This document shows positions 1 through 8,835 of a stretch of 64,000 nucleotides of DNA, piece by piece. The DNA is from Azospirillum brasilense (GTDB lineage Bacteria; Pseudomonadota; Alphaproteobacteria; Azospirillales; Azospirillaceae), in the NCBI RefSeq assembly GCF_001315015.1, contig NZ_CP012914.1, positions 682,001 through 746,000 of the forward strand. Direction: 5' to 3'. Position numbers and translations under genes: made by a program. The notes under the pieces were generated by a model. That model did not search any database. It saw only the letters and a list, made by a program, of their open reading frames with translations, and had not been told where the DNA came from. How positions within the stretch are numbered: position 1 is the stretch's first letter; each line of letters opens with the position of its first letter.

Positions 1-450
1 GGCGATGGTCGGCATCCAGTCGGTGATGCCGTGGGGGTCCCCAGGCATGCCGATGGTCAGGAGGCCGGTGCGGAACGGTTCCTGCCCCAGGATGAAGGAG
101 GCGCGGCCGGCGGTGCAGCTTTGCTGGCCATAGGAGTCGGTGAAGATCGCCCCTTCCGCCGCGAGGCGATCGATGTTCGGCGTGCGGTAACCCATCAGCC
201 CCATGGTGTAGGCACTGATCTGGGAGACACCGATGTCGTCGCCGAAGATCACGAGGATGTTGGGCGGCCTGCCGCCGGCTCCGCCCGCGGCGGGTGCCGC
301 CGCAGGCGGAGCCTGGGTTTGCGCGGTCGCCTGCGACGCCGCGGCGGCCGCCGCGACGAGCGCCGTCGAGCCCGCCAGAACGGAACGGCGGCTCAACTTG
401 TGGTCATTCGGGGTCGTCTTGTCCGCGGTCCTTTCCTGGTTCTTCGGCAT
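1..450 (-). CDS. Cys-type sulfatase (arylsulfatase), N-terminal part, truncated by window edge
   Basis: Hydrolyses sulfate esters in the periplasm. The window holds the first 150 codons; the frame stays open to base 1. The N-terminus carries a Tat-type signal (SRRSVLAG around residue 20) followed by an Ala/Gln/Pro-rich linker. The alkaline-phosphatase-fold start is NILVIFGDD, with the metal-binding Asp pair at residues 71-72. SCTAGRASF holds the C-x-A/P-x-R sulfatase signature at Cys112, which in this family is oxidised to formylglycine. The start is chosen at ATG 450, with AGGAG a few bases upstream. A matching FGE gene lies about 7 kb upstream on the same strand. Family assignment is firm; the substrate is unknown. 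Confidence 0.9.
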   Translation of the reverse strand, partial: MPKNQERTADKTTPNDHKLSRRSVLAGSTALVAAAAAASQATAQTQAPPAAAPAAGGAGGRPPNILVIFGDDIGVSQISAYTMGLMGYRTPNIDRLAAEGAIFTDSYGQQSCTAGRASFILGQEPFRTGLLTIGMPGDPHGITDWMPTIA

Positions 451-505
451 GCGATTCTCCTTTGAGTTCCGGGTTTGCGGAGTCCTTGAGGAGCGTTTTC
501 CGATG

Positions 506-1762
506 TCATGGACTCCTGGGGTTGAGGGGTGCCAGCCGAAACTCCGATGCGTGTGGGGAATGCGACCGGCGAATGTCCGCGAGGAGACGGACGAATTCGA
601 CGGAATCGCGGTTCTCCCAACGCGCCGAAGCCCCTGAGAACAAGGCGGCGTCGAGCCGGATGGCGGCCCGGCTCGCGGCCTCGCGCTCAGCGGGTGCCAG
701 AAAGGCCCGCCACCGCGCGAAGGCGTGATAGACGGCGGCGGCATCGGACGTCGCGCAGGCACGGCGCAAGGCGGCGAAGGCGGCGCTCTCATCCGCCGCA
801 TCCGTCCTCCGCCGATGGCGGAGAAAGCCGGCGACGGCGAAGGCGAGCACGACGAGGAAGGCTCCACCCGCGATCAGCGAGGAGCGGTGCCGGGCCAGCC
901 AGCCGCCTTCGGATCGTGCGGCGGCAGCGGCCGGGGTGGCAGTGGCAGATGGCGCTTCCACGGTGATCGTGGCGCCGGGCGCCTGCGCCGTCCTGACCGT
1001 TCGCGTGGCCAGATCCCACCAGGGCTGCGCGACGGCCGGAATTGTGACGTGCCCGCCGCGCTCGAAGACGTAGGTGACGCGGTCGGTGCGCCGCCCGGTG
1101 ATGGCGCCGCGGTTGCTGTGATCGTCGATCTCGGGCGGATCGGCATAGGCGCGCACGCCGTCCGGCACGGGAAAGGCAAGGTCCCGCATGGCGAGGCCCG
1201 GCACGTCCTCGGCGCTGCGCGTGATCGTGCGCAAGATGGCGTCCCCGGCCTTGAAGGTGCCGTCCTGTCCGGGGACCCATTGCTCCGTCAAGGTCAGCCC
1301 CCGCGTCGCGACCACGGGCTGCGATGGATCGACACCGGGCGGCACGCCGACATCGAGGCGCAGCGCCTGCCCCTGGGCCGTGCGCGTCTCGGCGCCGTTC
1401 CGGTCGAGCAGCGTCACGGCGGCCGGAGGCAACTCGAACACACCGCCCCGACGCGGATAGAGCGCGAATTCGAAGCGCTGACCGACATAGGATTCGTTGC
1501 CGATGCTCTCCTGTATCGTCGTGGCCTGCGTCTCGAAGCGGAACGCCTGAAGGCCCGGCGCGTCGGGAAGGCTGACCCGCGGCGGCCGCGGCATCCCATT
1601 CCGGAAAAGCACGTCCACGTACAGCGCCACATGCTGCCCGATCACCGCGCCGGACTCCGGCTTGATGCTCTGGCGGACCAGAACGTCCGATCCCGGCGAG
1701 TCCTGCGCGGCGATCGGGAATGCCGGCCACAGCAAAAGCAGGGCGAGGACGACCCGCGTCAT
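506..1762 (-). CDS. BatD-like membrane protein of the MoxR/VWA operon
   Basis: 418 residues. A signal peptide (residues 1-19, ending FPIAAQ) leads into a periplasmic beta-rich region of the BatD/oxygen-tolerance type, then one membrane helix near residues 296-315 and a cytoplasmic helical tail of about 100 residues. The open frame extends much further upstream, but ATG 1762 is chosen because it follows a signal peptide and overlaps the previous stop by ATGA. It is the last gene of the MoxR-Bat set, 55 bp before the sulfatase. BatD proteins are thought to be the large periplasmic component of a Bat complex; the role here is inferred. Confidence 0.8.
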   Translation of the reverse strand: MTRVVLALLLLWPAFPIAAQDSPGSDVLVRQSIKPESGAVIGQHVALYVDVLFRNGMPRPPRVSLPDAPGLQAFRFETQATTIQESIGNESYVGQRFEFALYPRRGGVFELPPAAVTLLDRNGAETRTAQGQALRLDVGVPPGVDPSQPVVATRGLTLTEQWVPGQDGTFKAGDAILRTITRSAEDVPGLAMRDLAFPVPDGVRAYADPPEIDDHSNRGAITGRRTDRVTYVFERGGHVTIPAVAQPWWDLATRTVRTAQAPGATITVEAPSATATPAAAAARSEGGWLARHRSSLIAGGAFLVVLAFAVAGFLRHRRRTDAADESAAFAALRRACATSDAAAVYHAFARWRAFLAPAEREAASRAAIRLDAALFSGASARWENRDSVEFVRLLADIRRSHSPHASEFRLAPLNPRSP

Positions 1763-2403
1763 GGCGGCCCCTCCGGTCTCCCGGACGCCGGGGGCGGCGC
1801 CTGACGCTGGTAGGCGAAGCGGGCGCGGAGGAAATCGGCGGGCTTCGTCTGCACCCGCTTCAACCACAGCGCGCGCACAGCCTCGTCGCTCATGGGCGCG
1901 CCGGCCACCTGCGTCTCCTGGCCCTCCGGGTTGCGGGCGTCCTTGTCGTAGACGATCCGGTCGGCGCCCTCGCGCTGGTCCCCGGCATCGGCGCCGGGAG
2001 CGTTCAGCCGCTCCGCCCGCAGCCGCGCGATCTCCCGGTTGGCTTCCGCCGGCGGCCAGCCGGGGCGGAGGCCGAGGGCATGGTCGTAGCGGGCCACAGC
2101 TTCCTCGTACTTGCCGAGCATCACCAGCGCGTTGGCCTGATCGTAGGCGCCCTCTGCGGTGTCGATGGCCGCGAAGGTCGCCGCCGCCGCCTTGAAGTCG
2201 CCGTCCCGCGTCTGCGCCACGCCGCGCCACATCGGATCGGCGAAGGCCGCCGCCGCATCCTGAAAGCGCCCCTGTTCGAAAAGCGCCTGCCCATGCTGGT
2301 CCGGGCTCGCCCACAGGCCGGTCCAGCCGACGCGCCACACCGCGACGGCGAGGGCGGCGAGGACGGCGGTGCCGAGCACCGCGAAGGCGCGGCGGGTGTT
2401 CAT
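1759..2403 (-). CDS. Membrane-anchored TPR protein, BatB/BatE-type
   Basis: 214 residues. One N-terminal membrane helix (residues 8-25) precedes a short TPR-like segment (GQALFEQGRFQDAAAAF, later ANALVMLGKYEEAVARYDHAL). A proline-rich, charged tail follows. ATG 2403 overlaps the upstream VWA stop by four bases and its own stop overlaps the next start by four bases, so translation is probably coupled. In Bat operons a TPR protein of this kind follows the VWA proteins and probably scaffolds the complex. No enzymatic motif is seen. Confidence 0.75.
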   Translation of the reverse strand: MNTRRAFAVLGTAVLAALAVAVWRVGWTGLWASPDQHGQALFEQGRFQDAAAAFADPMWRGVAQTRDGDFKAAAATFAAIDTAEGAYDQANALVMLGKYEEAVARYDHALGLRPGWPPAEANREIARLRAERLNAPGADAGDQREGADRIVYDKDARNPEGQETQVAGAPMSDEAVRALWLKRVQTKPADFLRARFAYQRQAPPPASGRPEGPP

Positions 2404-3314
2404 GCCAGCACCCATCCGCGGCGGAACCAGACCAGCACCAGCAGCGCGATGAGCGGCGTCAGCCACCATCCGGCCTCCTGCCAGCGCGGCGCTTCCCCCG
2501 GCGCGGGGGGCGGTGGTCCTGCGGTGGTGAGGCGGCGGGCGAGCCCCTCGATATCCTGGTTGTCGATGGTTGGCATGATGAGCGCCGCGTCGAGAGCCGC
2601 CGCCGCCGTTCGCAACGCCGGGTCGGCCGCGGCCCGCGCGGGCGGCAGTGCGGCAAAAACGAAAAGAGGTGGGCCGCCGTCTGCGGACGTGTTGAGCGCC
2701 GGTACCGTGTCAGCGAACACGACGACCGAGCCGCCCTGTCCCGCCTCCGCCAGCGTCGTCCTTGCCAGTGCCACGGCGGCCACCAGCGCGTCCCCCTGCA
2801 CCGGCATCACGTCCGGCGCCAGCGCCTGGGCCATGCTGTCGACCACCGAAGCGTCGGGGGTGGGGGGCAGCACGAGGTGCGCCGAACCGGCATAGGCGAT
2901 GAGCCCGGTGGGTGCCCCCTCGCGCAGGGCCAGCAGGTCCGCCATCTTCTCCCGCGCACGATCGAGCCGGGTCGGGGCCAGGTCGCGTTCAAGCATGGAC
3001 GGGGTGACCTTCAGCACGACCATCGCCGGGCGCGCCGATTGTGCGAAGGGCGAGGGGACTTGGCGCCATGTCGGGCCGCTGACGGCCAGTGCGGTGAGCA
3101 GCCAAGCCGCAAGCAACAGGTCGCCGGGCGAAAGCCTGCGTCGATGGTCACCGCCGACGGTGAGGCGGGCGAGCAGAACGGGGTCCATCACCGCCCGCCA
3201 GCGGGAGGCGGCGTCGGTTTCCCGCCGTTCCAGCCACCACAGGGCAAGCGCCGGCACGGCGAGCAGCAGCCATTCCGGGCGAAGGAAATGAAAGGCGGCG
3301 AGCGTTTCGGTCAT
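2400..3314 (-). CDS. VWA-domain membrane protein with degenerate MIDAS (second Bat VWA)
   Basis: 304 residues. Membrane helices near residues 14-27 and 66-80, a VWA-like domain from about 95 to 260, and a C-terminal helix (LTPLIALLVLVWF). The expected metal-ion motif DxSxS is replaced by KVTPS at residues 102-106, so this copy probably does not bind metal in the usual way, unlike its upstream partner. The frame extends upstream but ATG 3314 fits: it overlaps the preceding stop by ATGA and begins right before the first membrane helix. Likely pairs with the BatA-like protein in the inner membrane. Confidence 0.8.
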   Translation of the reverse strand: MTETLAAFHFLRPEWLLLAVPALALWWLERRETDAASRWRAVMDPVLLARLTVGGDHRRRLSPGDLLLAAWLLTALAVSGPTWRQVPSPFAQSARPAMVVLKVTPSMLERDLAPTRLDRAREKMADLLALREGAPTGLIAYAGSAHLVLPPTPDASVVDSMAQALAPDVMPVQGDALVAAVALARTTLAEAGQGGSVVVFADTVPALNTSADGGPPLFVFAALPPARAAADPALRTAAAALDAALIMPTIDNQDIEGLARRLTTAGPPPPAPGEAPRWQEAGWWLTPLIALLVLVWFRRGWVLA

Positions 3315-4324
3315 GACGTCGCCTCCATGTCCGCCTTTGCTTCCGCTCTCCGGCGGCGCGGCCAGCGGACCAGCCGGACGGCCTGCGCCAGCATGGAAAA
3401 CAGCGCGAGCGCGGCGAGCGGCAGCCAGTAGAGTTCGAGGCGGGGTTGGAAGGAGACGGTCTCGACCTTGCGGGCCTCGACCGCGTCGAGCCGGCTGTAG
3501 ATGCCGGTGAGTTCGTCGCGGTCGAGGGCGCGGTAATACCCTCCGCCGGTTGCCGCCGCGACATCCCTCAGCGCCGTCTCGTCGAGCTTTTCCTCGCCGG
3601 CCGCCGCAGGGTCGCCGACCGCCACGGTGTGGATGACGATCCCCCTGTCCTTGGCGATGCGGGCGGCCTCGGACGGCGGGACGCGGCTGGCCGTGTCGTT
3701 GCCGTCGGTGAGCGCGATCATGGTTTTCGCCGGGGCCTTGGAGGCGTCGAACAGGTTGATGCCCAGCCCGATCGCGTCGCCCAGGACGGTGCGCGGTCCC
3801 GCCATCCCGACCTGCATCTCGGCGAGCATCCGCCGGGCGAGCGTCAGGTCCGTGGTGAAGGGCACCAGCGCGAAGGGCGCGTTGCCGAAGACGACGACGC
3901 CGGCCCGGTCGCCGTCGCGGCGGGCGAGGAAATCGTCCAGCACCTGCTTCACCGCCGCGAGCCGGCTGACCGTCCTCCCCGACGCGTCGGTGAAGTCCTC
4001 GGTCTCCATGGACCCGGACAAATCGACCAGCAGCAGGAGATCGCGTGCCGGCCGGTCGTGGTGGATGGGCGGCAACACCCATTGCGGGCGCATCAACGCG
4101 AGCAGGGCGAGCAGCCAACACACGATCAACGTCAGCGTCCGCCATAGGCCGCGCCGGCCGACGCTCGCCCCCTCGCTGGGCGTCGCGCCGGTCAGCCGCG
4201 CCAGTTCCGCGAAGAACGGCACCCGGACGGCCGGGCGGCGGGTCTCATGGGGCGGCAGCAGCCAATAGACCAGCATCGGCAGCGGCAGAAGCAGGGCGAA
4301 CCATGGATGGGCGAAGATCGGCAC
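3311..4324 (-). CDS. BatA-like VWA-domain membrane protein
   Basis: 337 residues, GTG start. Two N-terminal membrane helices (about 5-23 and 62-79), a VWA domain with an intact MIDAS DLSGS at residues 101-105 and a later ALTDGND motif, then a C-terminal helix and an Arg-rich cytoplasmic end. This is the usual BatA layout. MoxR-type AAA ATPases act with such VWA proteins as metal-dependent chaperones. It sits 4 bp after the DUF4381 stop and overlaps the next VWA gene, so it is co-translated with its neighbours. Confidence 0.85.
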   Translation of the reverse strand: MPIFAHPWFALLLPLPMLVYWLLPPHETRRPAVRVPFFAELARLTGATPSEGASVGRRGLWRTLTLIVCWLLALLALMRPQWVLPPIHHDRPARDLLLLVDLSGSMETEDFTDASGRTVSRLAAVKQVLDDFLARRDGDRAGVVVFGNAPFALVPFTTDLTLARRMLAEMQVGMAGPRTVLGDAIGLGINLFDASKAPAKTMIALTDGNDTASRVPPSEAARIAKDRGIVIHTVAVGDPAAAGEEKLDETALRDVAAATGGGYYRALDRDELTGIYSRLDAVEARKVETVSFQPRLELYWLPLAALALFSMLAQAVRLVRWPRRRRAEAKADMEATS

Positions 4325-4328
4325 GGGA

Positions 4329-4802
4329 TCAGCCCTCCACCCGGTGGCGTTTCACCCAACGGCGCGCGGCGGCGGCGACCGCATCGCCATCGCCATCACT
4401 GGGCTGAGCGCCGAAGGCCGCGCGGGTGAGACCCGTCCCTGGCCCCTTGGTAAAGTCCTGGCTTCCCGATGTTCGGTCGAGAAAGGCCAGCCAGCCGGCC
4501 CCGGTCAGGCTCGCCACCATGTCGCGCGGATAGGCGGTCAGCGCTGTCCGCTTGAGAATGACGGAGACCGCTGCCGCGCTCGCCGGGTCGTCGACGGTGC
4601 CGATGGCGGCCAGTTCGGCCAGCGATGCCCGGCGATAGGCGTTCCGGCGCCAGCGGGCGACGAGCGCCGTGCCGAGAATGGCGAGGATGCCGAGCGAAGC
4701 GGCGACGACGATCCACCAGCCGGGCGCCGGCGGCCACCATGCCACGGGCGGCGGCACCACGATGTCGGCGAGACGGGACAGATCGGCCGGATCGTCCATC
4801 AC
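4329..4802 (-). CDS. DUF4381 family membrane protein
   Basis: About 157 residues. Starts with DPADLSRLADIVVPPPVAWWPPAPGWW, typical of DUF4381, followed by one membrane helix (about 30-50) and a helical cytoplasmic part. This family is found almost only between DUF58 and VWA genes of MoxR/Bat operons, as here. The start is either GTG 4802 or ATG 4799; both overlap the DUF58 stop codon, so coupling holds either way. The biochemical role is unknown. Confidence 0.8.
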   Translation of the reverse strand: MMDDPADLSRLADIVVPPPVAWWPPAPGWWIVVAASLGILAILGTALVARWRRNAYRRASLAELAAIGTVDDPASAAAVSVILKRTALTAYPRDMVASLTGAGWLAFLDRTSGSQDFTKGPGTGLTRAAFGAQPSDGDGDAVAAAARRWVKRHRVEG

Positions 4803-5761
4803 GGGGCACTCGCGCGGCGCACGGGGTCCGCCGACCGGGCGAGCCGCCGTCCGAGCAGTTCGCGGAACTGCTCGCTGGTGTCGCGCCCGGTCGAGAGGGG
4901 GAGGACGGGAATGGCGCGGCGCCGCGAGACGCTCTCGACGGCCTCCCGGCGCTGTGCGAAGCGGTCCGCAAAGCGCGAGCGCACGCCCCTGGCGGAGCTG
5001 TCGATTTCGATCTGGCGGCTGCCCTCGGCGATCACCGTGCGGCCGATGTCCGGCAGTTCGGCCTCCAGCGGATCGAACACGAAGACGACCAGCACGTCGT
5101 TGTGCGCCGTCACCTGCGTCACCAGCCGCACCGTCTCGTCATCCGCCCCCGCAGCGTCGGTGAGGATCGTGAGCAGGCCGTCGTGCGGCAGCAGTCGCAG
5201 CGCCTTGGCGAGCGCGATGTTGAGCAGGCCCGGGTCGGCGGGGCGGGGATCGTCGGCGCGGAGCGCCCGGTTGTGCCGGGCGATCGCCTCGAACAGCGCG
5301 CCGATGGCCGCCTGCCGCGCGCGCGGACGGATTTCATCCACGCCGTTCTCGGAAAAGACGATCCCGCCGATGCGATCGCCAAGCGACGTCACCCGCCACG
5401 CGGCGAGCGCCGCGGCTTCGGCGGCGACAACGGACTTCGTCGCCCGCCGGCTGCCGAAGAACATGCTGAGGCGTTGATCCACCAGGAGGATCACCGGCCG
5501 GTCACGCTCCTCGGTGTAGACACGCAGCTGCGGAGCGCCGAGACGGGCGGTGGCACGCCAGTCGATGGCGCGAACGTCGTCGCCTTCATAGTAGGGGCGG
5601 AGTTCCTCGAATTCGAGCCCCCGTCCTCTCAGCCGTGAGGCATGGCGTCCGGCGAGCAGCGAATGCACCGGCTGTTTCGGCAGGAAACTGAAGCCCTTGG
5701 CGCGATGCCGCAGGCGCAGGAGATCGTCGAGCGTGATGTAGGTGCGGGCTTGCGTTGCCAA
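4799..5761 (-). CDS. DUF58 domain protein (VWA-related)
   Basis: 320 residues if translation begins at TTG 5761. The frame is open further upstream but no ATG or GTG lies nearer in a sensible place; TTG 5761 has GGGAGG about 5 bases upstream, just after the moxR stop codon. Hallmarks are a basic N-terminus, GRGLEFEELRPYYEGDDVRAIDW (the DUF58 core) and a VWA-like segment LLVDQRLSM. It is the standard partner of MoxR ATPases. Probably a cytoplasmic or membrane-associated subunit linking MoxR to the VWA proteins. Confidence 0.85.
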   Translation of the reverse strand: MATQARTYITLDDLLRLRHRAKGFSFLPKQPVHSLLAGRHASRLRGRGLEFEELRPYYEGDDVRAIDWRATARLGAPQLRVYTEERDRPVILLVDQRLSMFFGSRRATKSVVAAEAAALAAWRVTSLGDRIGGIVFSENGVDEIRPRARQAAIGALFEAIARHNRALRADDPRPADPGLLNIALAKALRLLPHDGLLTILTDAAGADDETVRLVTQVTAHNDVLVVFVFDPLEAELPDIGRTVIAEGSRQIEIDSSARGVRSRFADRFAQRREAVESVSRRRAIPVLPLSTGRDTSEQFRELLGRRLARSADPVRRASAP

Positions 5762-5771
5762 GACAGCCTCC

Positions 5772-6749
5772 CTAGACGGCGACCGCCACCTGCCGGATGA
5801 GTTCGTCGATGACGTCGTCGGCCCGCTTGGCGTCCGCCGTTGCTTCGTACGTGAGCGCGACGCGGTGGCGCAGGCAGTCGTGGGCGACGGCCTGGACATC
5901 CTCGGGCGTCACATAGTCGCGACCCTTCAGCCAGGCATGGGCACGCCCGGCGCGGTCGAGCGCGAGCGTGCCGCGCGGGCTCGCCCCGACGGCGATCCAA
6001 CCCTTCAACCGGTCGCCGAATTCGGCCGGCCGGCGGGTCGCCGCGACCAGGGCGACGATGTAGCTCTCGACAGCCTCCACCATGCGCACGGCGTTGATCT
6101 CCTTCCGGGCGTCGAAGATTTCCGTCTGCGCGATCTTGGGGAGAGGCGCCTCGTCCGTCCCCGCCTCCTCGCTGCGGACCAGCCGCAACACCTTCGCCTC
6201 GTCGGCATCGCTTGGATATCCGATCCGCACATGCATGAGGAAACGGTCCATCTGCGCCTCGGGAAGCGGGTAGGTCCCTTCCTGCTCGATTGGATTCTGC
6301 GTGGCCAGGACCATGAACAGGTCCGGCAGCCGATAGCGCGTGCCGGAGACGGTGACCTGCCGCTCCTCCATCGCTTCGAGCAGCGCCGACTGCACCTTGG
6401 CGGGGGCGCGATTGATCTCGTCGGCCAGAACGAGGTTGCCGAAGATCGGCCCCTGGCGGAATTCGAAGCGGCCGGAACTGTCCGCGTCCGACACGTAGAC
6501 GTCTCCTCCGGTCACGTCGGAGGGCAGCAGGTCCGGGGTGAACTGGATGCGGCTGAACTCGCTCACCAGCGCCTGGGACAGGCTCTTGATCGCGCGTGTC
6601 TTGGCAAGGCCCGGCAGTCCTTCCAGCAGCACATTGCCGTTGGCGAGCAGGGCGATGATGAGGCGCTCGACCACCCGCTCCTGGCCGATGACGGAGCGGT
6701 TGACGCGCCTCTGGATCTCGAGAATGGAGTCGAGCGCCGGCATGGTCAT
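5772..6749 (-). CDS. MoxR-type AAA+ ATPase
   Basis: 325 residues. Walker A GLPGLAKT (44-51), Walker B LVLADEIN, sensor region ATQNPIEQEGTYPLPEAQ and an arginine finger in DRFLMH, all typical of the MoxR family. ATG 6749 overlaps the stop of the upstream HAD gene; a long artefactual extension upstream was discarded. MoxR ATPases work with VWA proteins to insert metals or assemble protein complexes. Here that could include maturing or folding the exported sulfatase encoded at the end of the operon; that link is inferred from position only. Confidence 0.92.
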   Translation of the reverse strand: MTMPALDSILEIQRRVNRSVIGQERVVERLIIALLANGNVLLEGLPGLAKTRAIKSLSQALVSEFSRIQFTPDLLPSDVTGGDVYVSDADSSGRFEFRQGPIFGNLVLADEINRAPAKVQSALLEAMEERQVTVSGTRYRLPDLFMVLATQNPIEQEGTYPLPEAQMDRFLMHVRIGYPSDADEAKVLRLVRSEEAGTDEAPLPKIAQTEIFDARKEINAVRMVEAVESYIVALVAATRRPAEFGDRLKGWIAVGASPRGTLALDRAGRAHAWLKGRDYVTPEDVQAVAHDCLRHRVALTYEATADAKRADDVIDELIRQVAVAV

Positions 6750-7756
6750 TGCTTCTCGAAAGGAAAGACGACCTTCCAGTCCGTCTTCATGTTCACGACC
6801 GTCCAGCCGCGCCTCGGCGCTTCGTCGAGCGCCCTGTCGAGCCGCCCGACCGGCGAACTGCGGTCGTAGGCCCACTCTCGCCCGTCGTCGGTGTGGTGGA
6901 CGATCACTCCGAACCGCGGGCCGGCGTTCAGCGTGGTCCATTGCAGCATCTGCAGGTCGCCGTCCGAGTTGCCCGCCGCGAAGACCGGCCGGCGACCGAT
7001 GACATGGTTGATGCCGACCGGCTTCCCCGCCCCGTCGTCGACGAACTCGATCTCGGGGAGCTTGACGAGGGACGCCTGATCGCCGTCGAGGCGGAACTCG
7101 GTCTTGCCCGAGGAGCCGACGATCTGCTCCGGGGGGATGCCGTAGGCGTCCGGCGCCCAGGCCCGCATGAACTCGACGCCGCCGCCCGAGACGATGAAGG
7201 TCTTGAAGCCGTTCGCCCGCAGATAGGCGAGCAGTTCGAGCATCGGCTGATAGACCATCTCGTTGTAGGGGCGGTCGAAGCGGGGGTGGCGCGCGGCCCG
7301 AACCCAGTCCCGCACCGCCCTCTCGAACGCGGAGACCGTCATGCCGCTGTGGGTGGCGGCGATGATCTGGAGGACGCCCTTTTCTCCCAGGGCGGCCAGG
7401 GCGGCATGGTCGCCGTCCAGCAGCGCCTTGAGCGCCGGCCGGTCCTTCCACTCCGGATGGTCGCCCGCCATCGCCTTGACGCGGTCCATGGCGAAGGCGG
7501 CCTGGACATACATGGGCTGCTCGGACCACAGCGTGCCGTCGTTGTCGAAGGTCGCGATGCGTTCCTCGACGGGCACGAAGTCGGCCCCTCCCTCGCGGGT
7601 CACCCGACCGACGAAACCGACGATCGCGGCCTTCGCCGCGCCTTCGTTCCACGAGGGCAGCGGGTCGGTCTGGGCACGCGCGGACGCGACGAGCGCAAGG
7701 GTGAGAACGGTGATGAGCGTCATCTGGCGCGCGAGGACACCGGCTGCGTTGAGCAT
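6746..7756 (-). CDS. Secreted HAD-superfamily phosphatase
   Basis: 336 residues. ATG 7756 has GAGGTG upstream and gives a clear signal peptide (residues 12-28, ending ASARAQ), so the mature protein should be periplasmic. HAD motif I is FDNDGTLW with nucleophile Asp71 and Asp73; motif II is FIVSGGG; a later GNSDGDLQML segment fits motif IV. It lies 10 bp after the FGE gene and overlaps moxR by ATGA. The substrate is not evident. Phosphomonoesterase activity is the family expectation. Confidence 0.85.
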   Translation of the reverse strand: MLNAAGVLARQMTLITVLTLALVASARAQTDPLPSWNEGAAKAAIVGFVGRVTREGGADFVPVEERIATFDNDGTLWSEQPMYVQAAFAMDRVKAMAGDHPEWKDRPALKALLDGDHAALAALGEKGVLQIIAATHSGMTVSAFERAVRDWVRAARHPRFDRPYNEMVYQPMLELLAYLRANGFKTFIVSGGGVEFMRAWAPDAYGIPPEQIVGSSGKTEFRLDGDQASLVKLPEIEFVDDGAGKPVGINHVIGRRPVFAAGNSDGDLQMLQWTTLNAGPRFGVIVHHTDDGREWAYDRSSPVGRLDRALDEAPRRGWTVVNMKTDWKVVFPFEKQ

Positions 7757-7766
7757 GGCAGGCACC

Positions 7767-8768
7767 TCACCCGTTCGGGACGCGGCGCACGCAGCGGAAT
7801 CCGACATGGCTGGTCGAGGTGTCGACCGGCTCGGCATGGCGGGCCGCCGGGCGGTAACGCCGGCAATAGTTGGGGGCGCAGAGATGCGAACCGCCCTTCA
7901 GCACCTTGCGGGGAATGCGGATGGCGGGTTGGTTGGGGTCGTAGCTCGCTTCCATGGCCCCGCCGCGCGGGTTGATCGGCACGCAGCACGCCTTGGGCGC
8001 GTCGTCGGGATGGCGCGTCGTCCAGAAGTCCGCCGTCCATTCCCAGACATTGCCGATCATGTCGTAGAGGCCATAGCCGTTGGGCTGGAAGGATCGGACC
8101 GGCGAGGTCCGCTCGAAGCCGTCGAGGGCGAGGTTCTGGTGAGGGAACTCGCCTTGCCAGGTGTTGGCCAACTGCCTCCCCTCGGGGTTCAACGCGTCGC
8201 CCCAGGCGTATTCAGCGCCGTCGAGACCGCCCCGCGCGGCGAACTCCCACTCGGCCTCCGTCGGAAGGTCCTTGCCCGCCCAGGTCGCGTAGGCGTCCGC
8301 GTCGGCATAGGCGACATGGACCACCGGATGGTCGTCGAGCCCCTTGATGGAGGAGCCGGGACCATAGGGCTGGCGCCAGTTGGCGCGGAAACGGAAGGTC
8401 CACCACTGGCCCCAGTTGCGCAGGTCGACGGGGTGATCGGGCGGGGAAAAGACCAGCGAGCCGGCCTTCAGCATGTGAGGCAGCGCGCCGGGATAGTCCT
8501 TCGGGTTCGGCGGAATCTCGGCGACGGTGACGTGGCCCGTCGCCTCGACGAACGCTCGGAACTGGGCGTTGGTGACCGGCGTCTCGTCCATGAACAAGCC
8601 GTCGACCCGAACGCGGTGAACAGGACGTTCCTCGGGGTAGTGCCGGTCCGAACCCATGTGGAACGCACCGCCTTCGATCCAGAGCATCGGGGCATCGGGA
8701 AGCCCGCGACGAACCTTGGAGGCACGGCCGGAGGCGATCCGCGAACCGTGTCTCGTGAGATGTCGCAT
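7767..8768 (-). CDS. Formylglycine-generating enzyme (sulfatase-modifying factor)
   Basis: 333 residues. Converts the active-site cysteine of sulfatases to formylglycine. The FGE fold is clear (WIEGGAFHMGSD, DETPVTNAQFRAFV, LPTEAEWEFAARGG, GLYDMIGNVWEW, GFRCV). The diagnostic catalytic segment CAPNYCRRYRP is present with both cysteines (297 and 302), which marks a true FGE rather than the many cysteine-less relatives. Start ATG 8768 has GGGAGG about 8 bases upstream. It is first in the operon that ends with a CTAGR sulfatase, the expected substrate. Confidence 0.92.
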   Translation of the reverse strand: MRHLTRHGSRIASGRASKVRRGLPDAPMLWIEGGAFHMGSDRHYPEERPVHRVRVDGLFMDETPVTNAQFRAFVEATGHVTVAEIPPNPKDYPGALPHMLKAGSLVFSPPDHPVDLRNWGQWWTFRFRANWRQPYGPGSSIKGLDDHPVVHVAYADADAYATWAGKDLPTEAEWEFAARGGLDGAEYAWGDALNPEGRQLANTWQGEFPHQNLALDGFERTSPVRSFQPNGYGLYDMIGNVWEWTADFWTTRHPDDAPKACCVPINPRGGAMEASYDPNQPAIRIPRKVLKGGSHLCAPNYCRRYRPAARHAEPVDTSTSHVGFRCVRRVPNG

Positions 8769-8835
8769 GAGCTGTCCTCCCGCTTTGAACACTGGACACT
8801 GCGTCAATGCATCGGTGGTGGGCTGTCGGAACGGG

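Noticed and set aside
2403..4145. N-terminal extension of the second VWA gene to 581 codons
   Set aside because: The extra part is antisense-like, Arg-rich, and overlaps the whole BatA gene; ATG 3314 fits spacing and helices.
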